Below, piece after piece: positions 33,432 through 42,088 of a stretch of 64,000 nucleotides of DNA. The DNA is from Halococcus salsus (GTDB taxonomy: Archaea; Halobacteriota; Halobacteria; Halobacteriales; Halococcaceae). The stretch is taken from positions 1 through 64,000 of the forward strand of contig NZ_JAAAJC010000005.1 in assembly GCF_009900715.1 (NCBI RefSeq), given 5' to 3'. How positions within the stretch are numbered: the first letter of the stretch is position 1; every line of letters begins with the position of its first letter. The position numbers and the translations under genes were made by a program. Under the pieces are notes generated by a model that saw only the letters and a list, made by a program, of their open reading frames with translations, searched no databases and was not told the origin of the DNA.

Positions 33432-35249
33432 TCACTTCCCCCAGAAGGGGTCGCGCCGACGGTGTTTGTCGAGGTACATCCGGAGGGCGTCGGCCTCGTC
33501 GGCCGGGATGTCCTCCGTGAGCTCCTGTTCGAGGACCTTCGCGTGCTTCTCGGGGAGCTCGACCCAGAGCTCGTCGCCTTCCTCGATCTGTCGGCCGACG
33601 GTGGGGCCGTCGATGGCGACGCTCACGCGGTCGCCCTTGCGGGCCTGGTCGACGTCCTCGCCCTGGTCCTGGATGCCGTTGACCTCGCCGATGCGTTTCG
33701 GCTCCGCCCCGGAGAAGTCGACGACGCGCGCGTTGCGTTTCATGGTCCCGGTCAGGATCTCGACGCCGACCACCGCCGGGTCGTTCTGCCGGAAGGTGTG
33801 GTCGGGGAGGAGCTGGAAGCGTGCGGGCCGCGAGATGTTCTCGAGGATGGCGTCCTGCTGGCTCCGCTCGCGTTCGGTGACGAACTCGTCGTACTCCTCG
33901 ACGAGGCGATAGATCACGTCGCTCTCGAAGATCCGGACGCCGCTCTCGTCGGCCTGTTCGGCGGCGTTGTCGAGCACGTCGACCGAGAAGGCGAGCACCG
34001 TCTCGTGTTTCTCCTCGTCGGCGGTGCTCGCCACCGTGACGTCGCGGGGTGCGACCGCGCCGACCTCCGCACGGACGATAGGAATCTCGGCCTCTTCGAG
34101 GGCATCGGCGACGGCTTCGAGGCTTCCGAGGGTGTCGGCTTTCACCACGACCCCCTCCTCCTGGGTGGTGACACCGATGGCGGCGAGCTCCTCCTCGACT
34201 GCCGCCACGACGTCGTCGAGAGGCTGGTCGCGGACCACTCGTACCGGGGCCCCCGCCATCGCGCTGTCGAGCTCCGGTGCGGCGATCTTGAGCCCCGCCG
34301 CCGCGCTCACCGCATCGACCTGCTCGAAGCGGCTCTCGGTTCGGATCTCGGCAAGCGGCCGGGGCTGGAGCAGCGCCCGGACGTCGGTCACGATCGGGTC
34401 GCCCGACGCGCCCACCACGATGGTGTCGTCGGATCTCACCGTTCCGTCGTAGAGCACCACGTCGATCGCGGTGCCGAACCCCTTCTGGTCCTTGACTTCG
34501 AGCACCGTGCCCGCCCCCGGTCCGTCGACGTCGATCGCCATCTCGTCCTTGAGGTAGCGCTGGGAGAGGCCCATCAGAACGGTGAGAACGTCGGGGACGC
34601 CCTCGCCCGTCTCGGCGCTCGTCGGCACGACGCCGACGTTGTTGGCGAAGTTCTGGACCCGCCAGTACATGTCCGCCGAGAAGTCGTGGTCGGAGAGCTC
34701 GCCGATGACCTCGTAGAGGTTCTCGTCGAGCCGCGAGCGGGCGCGGTCGGTCTGGGCGTCGTAGCTCTGCTGGATCGGGCTATCGGGCTGGGGGTTCCAA
34801 CCGGCCACAGTATCGATCTTGTTCGCCGCGACCACGAACGGGGTCTCGGTGCGCTGGAGGATGTCGAGGGCCTCGATGGTCTGGGGCTGGAATCCGTCGT
34901 TGACGTCCACGACGAGGATCGCGATGTCGGCGAGCGCACCCCCCCGAGACCGGAGGGTCGAGAAGGAGTGGTGGCCGGGCGTGTCGATGAACAGCAGACC
35001 GGGGAGGTCGAAGTCGTCGGGGTCGACGAGACTGCCGGCTAGCTCGGAGACGGTTTCGAGCGGTACGGCGGTCGCGCCGATGTGCTGGGTGATCGCGCCC
35101 GCCTCGCCGTCGGTGACCGCCGAGCCGCGGATCTTGTCGAGGAGCGTGGTTTTGCCGTGGTCGACGTGGCCGAGGACCGCGACGATCGGGGTTCGGAGGG
35201 ACGCCGCCGTGTCGCCGGCGGCGTCCGCGTTGGTGTGTGTTTCGGACAT
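33432..35249 (-). CDS. infB: Translation initiation factor IF-2/aIF5B
   Basis: GTPase that promotes subunit joining in archaeal initiation (605 aa). The G domain starts near residue 20 with GHVDHGKTT (G1), then DTPGHHSF (G3) and NKID (G4). Domains II-IV follow with the [19 protein letters not shown] region. The start at ATG 35249 (MSETHTN) is chosen; a 123-residue extension is antisense to the PRC gene. No intein interrupts the G domain. It is divergent from the PRC-barrel and Nob1 genes, giving a translation and ribosome-biogenesis cluster. Confidence 0.95.
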   Translation of the reverse strand: MSETHTNADAAGDTAASLRTPIVAVLGHVDHGKTTLLDKIRGSAVTDGEAGAITQHIGATAVPLETVSELAGSLVDPDDFDLPGLLFIDTPGHHSFSTLRSRGGALADIAILVVDVNDGFQPQTIEALDILQRTETPFVVAANKIDTVAGWNPQPDSPIQQSYDAQTDRARSRLDENLYEVIGELSDHDFSADMYWRVQNFANNVGVVPTSAETGEGVPDVLTVLMGLSQRYLKDEMAIDVDGPGAGTVLEVKDQKGFGTAIDVVLYDGTVRSDDTIVVGASGDPIVTDVRALLQPRPLAEIRTESRFEQVDAVSAAAGLKIAAPELDSAMAGAPVRVVRDQPLDDVVAAVEEELAAIGVTTQEEGVVVKADTLGSLEAVADALEEAEIPIVRAEVGAVAPRDVTVASTADEEKHETVLAFSVDVLDNAAEQADESGVRIFESDVIYRLVEEYDEFVTERERSQQDAILENISRPARFQLLPDHTFRQNDPAVVGVEILTGTMKRNARVVDFSGAEPKRIGEVNGIQDQGEDVDQARKGDRVSVAIDGPTVGRQIEEGDELWVELPEKHAKVLEQELTEDIPADEADALRMYLDKHRRRDPFWGK

Positions 35250-35362
35250 GGCATTCACCCGAGAAAGTCGTAGTTGAGGGGAACGGGCCACGCCAGTTAA
35301 ACACGTCGTCGTGTCCGTCCAACGGGTCAGTGACCCGTTTCGGTCGCCCCGCTCTCCGTGGT

Positions 35363-35370
35363 GTTTATAA
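35363..35370 (+). promoter_or_regulatory. Promoter of the PRC-barrel/Nob1 operon
   Basis: GTTTATAA is centred about 27 bases before ATG 35394. This rules out the longer frame that begins at 35358 and supports a leaderless transcript for the two-gene operon. Confidence 0.6.
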
Positions 35371-35393
35371 TGCCGGCCTTCGGTATGACGGGT

Positions 35394-35636
35394 ATGCCAG
35401 ACGTACTCGCGCGGAACCTGATCGACAAGGCCGTGATCGGGTCCGACGGGACCGAGCTCGGCACGCTCTCGACGGTGACGATGAACATCGAGACCGGCGA
35501 ACTCGCGAACCTCATCATCACGCCGCGGGGCGAGACGATGGACCAGGTCGAGATCGAACGCGACGACGAGGGCCGATACGCCGTCCCGATCCGAAGCGTG
35601 CAGGCGGTCAAAGACCACATCGTCGTCGACCGGTGA
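35394..35636 (+). CDS. PRC-barrel domain protein (CdpB-like)
   Basis: Single PRC-barrel domain of 80 aa: the beta-rich core LIDKAVIGSDGTELGTLSTV, then GELANLIITPRGE and a closing VPIRSVQAVKDHIVV. Haloarchaeal PRC-barrel proteins of this size (CdpB1/CdpB2) take part in FtsZ-based cell division with SepF; whether this is one of them cannot be settled from sequence alone. The stop overlaps the Nob1 start (TGATG), so the two are co-translated. No membrane segment is present. Confidence 0.85.
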   Translation: MPDVLARNLIDKAVIGSDGTELGTLSTVTMNIETGELANLIITPRGETMDQVEIERDDEGRYAVPIRSVQAVKDHIVVDR

Positions 35637-36094
35637 TGGAAATACTCGACTCGTCGGCGTTCATCAACGAGTACGACGCGGGGGACGACATCGCGACGGT
35701 GCCGGAGGTGGGGATGGAGCTCGAAGGCGAGCATTCCTATCGCTACGACGCGCTCGAAGGCGCGGGGATGTACATCCACGTGCCCGAGGAGGCCGTGGTG
35801 GGCCGGGTCGAGCGCGCCGCGCGCGAGAGCGGCGACGCCGACGAACTCTCGGAGACGGACATCAAACTCGTCGCGGCGGCGTTCGAACTCGACGCGACGT
35901 TGGTCACCGACGACTACGCGATGCAGAACGTCGCCGACCGGCTCGATATTCGTGTCGAGTTCATCGCCCAGGAGGGCATCACGGAGGCCCGCGAGTGGGA
36001 GTTCCAGTGTCAGGGCTGTGGCCGAACGTTCGACGAACGGAAGGACCGCTGTCCGATCTGCGGCAGCGGGCTCGCGCGGAAGAACCCCTCGTAG
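35636..36094 (+). CDS. nob1: Nob1-like rRNA maturation endonuclease
   Basis: PIN-domain endonuclease that trims the 3' end of 16S rRNA (152 aa). The PIN acidic residues appear at LDSSAFINE (residues 4-12), in the SETDIKLVAAA segment and in LVTDDYAMQNVA. A C-terminal zinc ribbon is given by CQGCGRTF and CPICGSG. ATG 35636 overlaps the PRC-barrel stop, and the gene lies opposite infB. Its pairing with infB suggests a ribosome assembly neighbourhood, which is a known haloarchaeal arrangement as far as can be recalled. Confidence 0.92.
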   Translation: MEILDSSAFINEYDAGDDIATVPEVGMELEGEHSYRYDALEGAGMYIHVPEEAVVGRVERAARESGDADELSETDIKLVAAAFELDATLVTDDYAMQNVADRLDIRVEFIAQEGITEAREWEFQCQGCGRTFDERKDRCPICGSGLARKNPS

Positions 36095-36108
36095 GGTTCG
36101 CGGCGAAC

Positions 36109-36897
36109 TCAGAAATAGGGGTGAAAGGAGAGGGCCTCTAGCGCGTAGAGCTGGGCGAACGTGACCGCGTTGTAGGCTCCATGGATGAGGGCGGGAACCA
36201 GCAGGTTGTCGGTGTACTCGTAGAGTCCACCCAGAATGAGCCCGAGCAGGAAGGTCGAGACCACGTAGCCGCCGGCACCCGCGAGACCCGAGGAGGCGAT
36301 CGTGGCGGTGGCGTGGGCGAGCCCGAAGAGGGCGCTCGAAAGCAGGACCGCCGGGACGGGCGAGAACACCCGCCGGAGGATCCCCTGCGCCCCGCCGCGG
36401 AACAGGATCTCCTCGCCGGGGCCGGTCGCGAGGAAGGAGAGCGCGATGAGGTAGAGCGCGAGCGTCGGGTCCGCCCTGACCGCGCTCACGATCCGGTTCG
36501 TACCGGGTGCGAGGCCGATGCCCTGGAGGAAGATCGAGACGGCCTGTGAGGCGGCCACCAGCAGGACGAAGCCAACCAGTACCCACCCGAGGTCGCGGAG
36601 GAGGCGTCGGGGACGCGAGAGCGAGGGCCACCGGACGTCGAAGAGGTCGGGGAGGTCGGCGTAGCGCATGTAGGCGAGCACGACCACGGCGAACCCGACG
36701 TTTTGGAGGAGCGTCGACCCGACGTAGCCCGGCGTGCTCCGGATCGAGAGGTCGAAGGCCGAGAGCACGGGCAACAGCGGGACGACGATGAGGTTCGCGA
36801 CGAGGAAGCCGGCCACGACGAGCCCGAACGCGATCGTGACCGCCGAGAGGTAGCGAAGGGGGTCGGATCGGCTGCCGTCGGTGTGTTCTGCCGCCAT
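36109..36897 (-). CDS. CPBP-family intramembrane protease
   Basis: Membrane protease of the CAAX/CPBP (Abi) family (262 aa). The glutamate motif GPGEEILFRGGAQG, then FGLAHATAT and VPALIHGAYNAV, supply the EExxxR and two His positions. About seven hydrophobic helices are seen. ATG 36897 (MAAEHTDG) is used; upstream codons belong to the neighbouring pgi frame and are arginine-rich shadow. Prokaryotic members process peptides or act in membrane protein maturation; the target is unknown. It lies 43 bp downstream of pgi on the same strand. Confidence 0.9.
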   Translation of the reverse strand: MAAEHTDGSRSDPLRYLSAVTIAFGLVVAGFLVANLIVVPLLPVLSAFDLSIRSTPGYVGSTLLQNVGFAVVVLAYMRYADLPDLFDVRWPSLSRPRRLLRDLGWVLVGFVLLVAASQAVSIFLQGIGLAPGTNRIVSAVRADPTLALYLIALSFLATGPGEEILFRGGAQGILRRVFSPVPAVLLSSALFGLAHATATIASSGLAGAGGYVVSTFLLGLILGGLYEYTDNLLVPALIHGAYNAVTFAQLYALEALSFHPYF

Positions 36898-36940
36898 CCG
36901 TTCTGTGAGGCTCGGTGGCCGCGCCGAATAGCTCCTTTGG

Positions 36941-38224
36941 TCACTCCACGAGGAGTCGTGTCTTCTCCGCGACCGCCGCCGACTCCTCGTTCGACTCGCC
37001 GATGAGGCCACGAGTCGCGTTCTTGCCCCACTCGACCGCGGGCTGGGTGAACGTCTCGACCCCGTAGAGTTCGCCCGCGAGCACGCACGCGACCTCCATC
37101 GTGTAGAGGAGCTCGCCGATTCCACGACCGTCCACTCGGTCGATTTCGACCCGAACCGAGGGGCGGTTCGCCGCCGCGAGGCTGGCTTCGGTGGCTTCGA
37201 ACTCGGCGTCGATGAGGTCGTCCATCCCGACGCCACCGAGGTACGCGAGGTCGTCGACGTCGGTCTCGGGGATCGGGAGCGACATGCGCTCGCGCGGGCG
37301 GACGAAGGTCACGAGAGTGTTCGACGGCCCCGCCCGGTAGCGCTGGAGCTGGGAGTGCTGGTCGGTCGCGCCGAGCGCCCGCGCCGGGAGCTGGCCGAGA
37401 CCGTCCTTTCCCAGACTCTCGGCCCAGAGCTGGGCGAACCACTCCCCGAAGGAGTCGAGCGATTCGGCGTAGGGCAACATGGCGTTGACCGCCGCGCCGC
37501 GCATGTCGAGCGCGTACGCCACGGCCCCGTAGGCGTAGCCGGGGGTCTCGTAGAGCGAATCGGACAGATCGGCGGCGTCCCGCGCGCCGTCGAGGATCGG
37601 GGCGATATCGTGGCCGCGGATCGCGAGCGGAACGAGGCCCACCGTCGAGAGTGCCGAGAAGCGCCCCGGCACGCCATCGGGGACGCGAAGCGCGGGGAGG
37701 TCGTGGTCGTCGGCGAGGTCGCGGAGCGGGCCCGAGTCACCCGTCGTCACGACGGTTCGCTCGGTCCAGTCGACGCCGGCCTCCTCGAAGGCCGCGCGGG
37801 CCACGAGGAAGTTCGCGAGGGTCTCCGCGGTCGTGCCCGAGCGCGAGACCACGTTTACTACGGTGTCGTCGAGCGGCAACAGCGAGAGCACCTCGGAGAC
37901 CTCGCGGGGGTCGACGTTGTCGAGGGTGAGAATTCGAGAATCGCCGAGCGCCTCGGCGAGGGTGGCCGCGCCGAGCGCGCTCCCGCCGATCCCGACGACG
38001 AGGACGTACTCCGCCCCCGCGACCGGTTCGACTGCTTCCGTGATGGCCTCGGGGTCCGTGGTCTCGGGTAGGTTCAGCGCCGCGTAACCGAACTCGTCGT
38101 CCCGACGGCCGCGCTCGATCCGCTCGTGAGCGGTCGCGACGCGCTCGTCGAGCCGATCGAGGGACGTACGGGCGATCCCCGGTTCGGCGACGTCGGCCAG
38201 CGCGTTGCCGATATCGATCTTCAT
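36941..38224 (-). CDS. pgi: Glucose-6-phosphate isomerase
   Basis: Interconverts glucose-6-phosphate and fructose-6-phosphate (427 aa, the shorter archaeal/bacterial form). Two SIS domains: IGGSALGAATLAEAL (about residues 79-93) and the phosphate-binding SRSGTTAETL (about 128-137). Late motifs include the catalytic-region FTQPAVEWGKNATRGL. In haloarchaea it supports gluconeogenesis and the semiphosphorylative Entner-Doudoroff route. A TATA-like box on the minus strand (38247-38255) lies about 27 bases upstream. Confidence 0.94.
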   Translation of the reverse strand: MKIDIGNALADVAEPGIARTSLDRLDERVATAHERIERGRRDDEFGYAALNLPETTDPEAITEAVEPVAGAEYVLVVGIGGSALGAATLAEALGDSRILTLDNVDPREVSEVLSLLPLDDTVVNVVSRSGTTAETLANFLVARAAFEEAGVDWTERTVVTTGDSGPLRDLADDHDLPALRVPDGVPGRFSALSTVGLVPLAIRGHDIAPILDGARDAADLSDSLYETPGYAYGAVAYALDMRGAAVNAMLPYAESLDSFGEWFAQLWAESLGKDGLGQLPARALGATDQHSQLQRYRAGPSNTLVTFVRPRERMSLPIPETDVDDLAYLGGVGMDDLIDAEFEATEASLAAANRPSVRVEIDRVDGRGIGELLYTMEVACVLAGELYGVETFTQPAVEWGKNATRGLIGESNEESAAVAEKTRLLVE

Positions 38225-38298
38225 AGGGGGAGTGACGACCCCGGCGACAAAGCCCTGCCGACCGCGGCGTTTAATCGCTCGGGACCCTCCCTCGTACC

Positions 38299-38880
38299 AT
38301 GGTCGAGGCGAACGCGGGCGACGACGCCGACGCGGCCGACGGTGGTACGGGCGGGAGCCCCCGATCGGACGCGGGCGAGAAGACCTACGACGGGCTGCTG
38401 GGCGCGATCCCCTACGCGTTTCGGTCGAGCCGGTCGCGGGTCTTCAGGAGCTACGCGGTCGTCGGGGTGCTCGCGGCGGTGCTCGTGGCCGTCTTCATGG
38501 CCCTCGCGCTCGTCACGCTGTTCGGCGCGACCGCGGGGGCGCGCGGCGGGTCGTTGACGCTCTCGCGCGCGTTCTACATGGTGGTCGCGCTGTTCCTCGT
38601 CGGCCCGCTCCTCGCTCCCGTGCTCTTCGTCGCGCGTCGGCACCGCCGGGTGGGCGACCGAAAGCGCTACGACGCCTGGCTGGGGTTCGCGGGGTTCGTC
38701 TTCCTCGCGTCGCTCTACGTCGGCCTCGTCGTGGCGGTGCCGGTCGCGAACCAGGAGGCCGTGACCGGCGTGCTCGCGCCCCTCGTCGAGGTGCTCTACG
38801 CGCTTCCGAGCCTCGCGGGGTTGGTCCCACCGGTCCTCGCCGCCGTCCTGATCTGGCTCGCCCACCGGTTCGCCCGGTAG
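38299..38880 (+). CDS. Four- to five-helix membrane protein, unknown
   Basis: Uncharacterised integral membrane protein (193 aa). The acidic N-terminal 50 residues precede helices at about 52-75, 90-112, 128-148 and 168-190. One loop reads RRHRRVGDRKRYDAW, a positively charged motif facing the cytoplasm. No catalytic motif is recognised. It is divergent from pgi; TTTAATCG at 38270-38277 lies about 27 bases before the ATG, so it has its own promoter. Confidence 0.75.
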   Translation: MVEANAGDDADAADGGTGGSPRSDAGEKTYDGLLGAIPYAFRSSRSRVFRSYAVVGVLAAVLVAVFMALALVTLFGATAGARGGSLTLSRAFYMVVALFLVGPLLAPVLFVARRHRRVGDRKRYDAWLGFAGFVFLASLYVGLVVAVPVANQEAVTGVLAPLVEVLYALPSLAGLVPPVLAAVLIWLAHRFAR

Positions 38881-38923
38881 CCCGAACTGAAAGACCCAAT
38901 CCCACGGAGCGCGGAGTCCGCAC

Positions 38924-39388
38924 ATGGAAAAGCAGAGCACGTTCCTCGTGACCCACGCCGACGCGGCGTCGGCGGTGTTAAAGGACGCCGACGACGGCCA
39001 GGTCCACACGCTCGCCGAGAACCCGGACCTCGACGCGAACGACGCGCTCGATGCCACGGTCGCGAGCGACGAACTCGGCGTCACGTGGGAACTCGTGGAT
39101 ATCGAGGAGCGACGACCGCTGACGACCGGCGAGAGCGAGGAGCCGCCGACGAGCCAAGAACGCGAGCTCGCGGCCGAGGGGGACGAGGGCGACGTGACGA
39201 CCCGCGAACGCGCCGGCGTCGGCGAGATCCACGTGCTCACGGTACCCCCAGAGCGGGTCGCGGACGCGGTGAGCGACGTGCTCGACGACGAGGCGACGCT
39301 GGTCCGGGCGGCCCGACTCGGCGTAAATCGTGTGGAGGTACGGAGCGATGGGGAAGCGGGCGTGGTTTCGGTTCGATATCTGCCCTGA
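38924..39388 (+). CDS. DUF5812 family protein
   Basis: Haloarchaeal conserved soluble protein of unknown function (154 aa). Family signature segments are visible: FLVTHADAASAVLKDADD, TVASDELGVTWELVDIEERR, EPPTSQERELAAE and ATLVRAARLGVNRVEVR ending SVRYLP. It is acidic and has no membrane segment. It lies 43 bp after the preceding membrane protein gene and may be co-transcribed with it. Confidence 0.85.
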   Translation: MEKQSTFLVTHADAASAVLKDADDGQVHTLAENPDLDANDALDATVASDELGVTWELVDIEERRPLTTGESEEPPTSQERELAAEGDEGDVTTRERAGVGEIHVLTVPPERVADAVSDVLDDEATLVRAARLGVNRVEVRSDGEAGVVSVRYLP

Positions 39389-39456
39389 GCCGGCGACAGG
39401 CTGCCGAAGGCGGACCTGAAAGCTTATGCCAGGATAACGTGACCGACGAGAGAGAA

Positions 39457-41151
39457 ATGGGGATTCCGAGCGTTTTCGTGCGGCGAAGTCTACAGGTTGC
39501 CCTGGTGGTCGTGGTGGTCGCGAGCGCGGGCTACGGCGGTGGCGTCGTCCAGGCGGCCGGACCCGACCAGCCACCGAGTCACGAACTGAGGCCGGTGGCC
39601 GCCCAACAGACCGACTGGAACGGCGTGACCAACGACAGCGAACCCAACGACGACCGTTCGACGGCGACGCCGCTCGACCTCACCCCCGGACGGAACGAGG
39701 GGATCGTCGGAGGGACGATCACCGGTAGCATCAACCAGACGCCGGCGGACGAGGGAAACGTCACCGACCCCGACGTGGATTTCTACTCGTTCGACGCCAC
39801 GGCGGGCCAGTCGATAAACATCTACTCGCAGGGGACCGCTCGCCTCCCATCGGGGCGCTACGACATGACGCCGGCGAAAGGAACGCTCTACGGTCCGAGT
39901 GGGGAAGTCGTCGCGACGGCCGGCTCCGGGATCGGGGACGTCTTCACGACCGGAACCACGCTCGAGGAGACCGGGACCTACTACTTCAAGGTCAACGGGA
40001 GCGGCGGTATCGAGGGCAGTAACTGGTACGACTTCGGCATCGGGGTCACGGACCCGGACCCGTTCGAGCCGAACGACGATGCCGATAGTGCGCTCCCGAT
40101 CGACGACGGCAGCCCGATCAACGGGACCATCACGGGCGGCGACACCGATCGCTTCGCCGTCGAACCCACTACCGGCGGCGAGGTCACCGCCACCCTCGAA
40201 CTCGGGGACCTGCCGACGGACAATCAGGGGAACCTCGTCGTCGACATTCTCGATGGGAACGGCGAACGCGTCAGTCGGACGTACGACGTCGACTATGCCG
40301 GTGATGCGTCCGAAAACGGTCCGTTCCGGAGCAACGAGACCCGGAAGACGGGGATGGAATCGAAAACCGTCGCGGTCGCGAACACAACCGTCGAAGCGGG
40401 CCGAACGTACTACGTCAGCGTGCGGCCGGTTCCCGAGTACGACCCGGGTGCGGTCGGTGGCTTCGTTCCCTACAGTCTGAACGTCTCGGTGAGCGGGTCG
40501 GATCGGGTGGAGGAAGCCAGCTCGCTGGTCATCGTCGGCGGTACCGCCGAGAACAAGGTCACCTACGCGTTCACCCACGATGGAACCGTCGAACGAAGTG
40601 GGGAGAGCCACGGCGCGCCCGTCGCGAACCACACGATCACCGTCGACCCCGACGTCGATACCGTCACGGATGGACGAGTGGATGGTCGTCTCGGCGGCGG
40701 TGGTGACGCCTACCTCGTGCAGGGGAACGTCACGGGGCTCAGACTCGACGGCAACGCGACCGTCTATCGCAACGGCGTCGAGGTCGACCCCACCTCGTTC
40801 GGTCCCGTCGCGGCTCGCGACACCGCGACAGCCACGTCGACCGCGACACCAACGGCTACATCGACGGCCACCGTGACATCGACTCGAACCGCGACCGCCA
40901 CGCGAACGGCGACACCGACAGCAACGGCGACCGTTGCCCCACCGCCGACCGCGACGGCAACCCCGACCGCAACGGAGACGGCTGCTTCGACGACCCGTAG
41001 AGCGACGAACGCGAACGGGAGTCAGGGGGAAATCATCGGAGGAACCGAAACCGAAGCCGAAACCACCACGGAGGACGGGCCGGGGTTCGGTGCGTTACCG
41101 GCGGTGATCGCGGTCCTCGCGGCCGGGCTGGTGGCGCTTCGACGCCGCTGA
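39457..41151 (+). CDS. PGF-CTERM surface protein with PPC domains
   Basis: Secreted cell-surface protein (564 aa). It has an N-terminal signal helix (residues 10-30). Two pre-peptidase C-terminal-like beta domains follow, each opening with SEPNDD or FEPNDDADSALPID. A long Thr/Ala/Pro-rich stretch (about 455-515) probably carries sugars. The end is typical: DGPGFGALPAVIAVLAAGLVAL plus RRR, the PGF-CTERM signal processed by archaeosortase A and lipid-anchored. The start at ATG 39457 is favoured by an AAAGCTTATG box about 27-30 bases upstream; a GTG at 39439 is too close. No enzyme domain is seen, so it may be a structural or adhesion protein. Confidence 0.85.
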   Translation: MGIPSVFVRRSLQVALVVVVVASAGYGGGVVQAAGPDQPPSHELRPVAAQQTDWNGVTNDSEPNDDRSTATPLDLTPGRNEGIVGGTITGSINQTPADEGNVTDPDVDFYSFDATAGQSINIYSQGTARLPSGRYDMTPAKGTLYGPSGEVVATAGSGIGDVFTTGTTLEETGTYYFKVNGSGGIEGSNWYDFGIGVTDPDPFEPNDDADSALPIDDGSPINGTITGGDTDRFAVEPTTGGEVTATLELGDLPTDNQGNLVVDILDGNGERVSRTYDVDYAGDASENGPFRSNETRKTGMESKTVAVANTTVEAGRTYYVSVRPVPEYDPGAVGGFVPYSLNVSVSGSDRVEEASSLVIVGGTAENKVTYAFTHDGTVERSGESHGAPVANHTITVDPDVDTVTDGRVDGRLGGGGDAYLVQGNVTGLRLDGNATVYRNGVEVDPTSFGPVAARDTATATSTATPTATSTATVTSTRTATATRTATPTATATVAPPPTATATPTATETAASTTRRATNANGSQGEIIGGTETEAETTTEDGPGFGALPAVIAVLAAGLVALRRR

Positions 41152-41183
41152 ACCGATCGAGGGCGCGCTCGTCGGCGAGCCCC

Positions 41184-41199
41184 ATATAAGAAAGCTTAT
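41184..41199 (+). promoter_or_regulatory. Promoter of secFD with small inverted repeat
   Basis: ATATAAGAAAGCTTAT contains a TATA-like ATATAAG followed by an inverted repeat (ATAAG-AAAG-CTTAT). It lies about 30-40 bases before the secF ATG at 41225. An operator role for the repeat is possible. Confidence 0.5.
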
Positions 41200-41224
41200 T
41201 CAAGGTCGTCGCACACCGCACGGC

Positions 41225-42088
41225 ATGGTCGCGTTCGACGTACCGGACCTCGATTACACCCGGTACACCGACCGCCAGCTCGCCGCGGTTCCGCTGGCGG
41301 TGCTCGTTCTCGCGCTCTGCGTTCTCGGCGGCTGGTTCCTCGTCACCGGCGCGCCGGTGACCCCCGGCATCGACTTCACCGGCGGGACCGAGGTCCAGGT
41401 CTCGACCGGTGCTTCACAGGCCCAGATAGAGGAGGCCTTCCCGACCCAACCGACCTCCGTCACGCCGACCGCGGGCGGCAACACCTACATCGTCACCTTC
41501 CAGTCGACGAACACCGATGCGCTCACCAACGCCGCCCAGTCCGCGGGCTATCAGGTGGACTCCGTCCAGGCCACCTCCGCGAACTTCGGCGCGGGGGCCC
41601 AGCAGACGGGCGTGATCGGGCTGATCGCGGCGTTCGCCGGAATGGCGCTTCTGGTGTTCGCCCTCTTTCGGACCTTCGTCCCCTCGATCGCGGTGATCGC
41701 CTCGGCGTTCTCCGATATCGTGATCCCGCTCGCGCTGATGAACCTCTTCGGGATCAAGCTCTCGCTCGGGACGGTCGCGGCGCTCCTGATGCTGATCGGC
41801 TACAGCGTCGACTCGGACATCCTGCTCAACAACCACGTCCTCCGGCGACGGGGTGACTTCTACGAGAGCACGTATCGTGCGCGCCGCACGGGGGTGACGA
41901 TGACCCTGAGCTCGATCGCCGCGATGACGGTGATGGCGGTCGTCGCGAGCGACTTCGTTCTCGGGATCCCGCTCCTCCCGGAGGTCGGCACGATCCTCGT
42001 GATGGGGCTCATCACCGACCTGATGAACACCTACCTCCTCAACGTCAGCCTGCTTCGCTGGTACAAGTACGAGGGGGTCGCGCGATGA
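41225..42088 (+). CDS. secF: Protein-export membrane protein SecF
   Basis: Accessory subunit of the Sec translocon (287 aa) that with SecD uses the ion gradient to drive protein export. The conserved first loop motif GIDFTGGTEVQV (about residues 47-58) follows the first helix. The later five-helix membrane block (GAQQTGVIGLIAAFAGMALLVFALFRTF onward in family terms) ends at LLRWYKYEGVAR. In archaea the order is secF then secD, as seen here. The stop overlaps the secD start by 4 bases (ATGA). Confidence 0.94.
   Translation: MVAFDVPDLDYTRYTDRQLAAVPLAVLVLALCVLGGWFLVTGAPVTPGIDFTGGTEVQVSTGASQAQIEEAFPTQPTSVTPTAGGNTYIVTFQSTNTDALTNAAQSAGYQVDSVQATSANFGAGAQQTGVIGLIAAFAGMALLVFALFRTFVPSIAVIASAFSDIVIPLALMNLFGIKLSLGTVAALLMLIGYSVDSDILLNNHVLRRRGDFYESTYRARRTGVTMTLSSIAAMTVMAVVASDFVLGIPLLPEVGTILVMGLITDLMNTYLLNVSLLRWYKYEGVAR

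Noticed and set aside
33462-35042. 526-codon plus-strand frame antisense to infB
   Set aside because: The G-domain motifs and the start are on the minus strand; the other frame has no recognisable content.
40838-40990. Possible tandem DNA repeat in the surface-protein gene
   Set aside because: The Thr/Ala/Pro low-complexity run explains it; units are irregular and typical of a glycosylated linker rather than a separate element.
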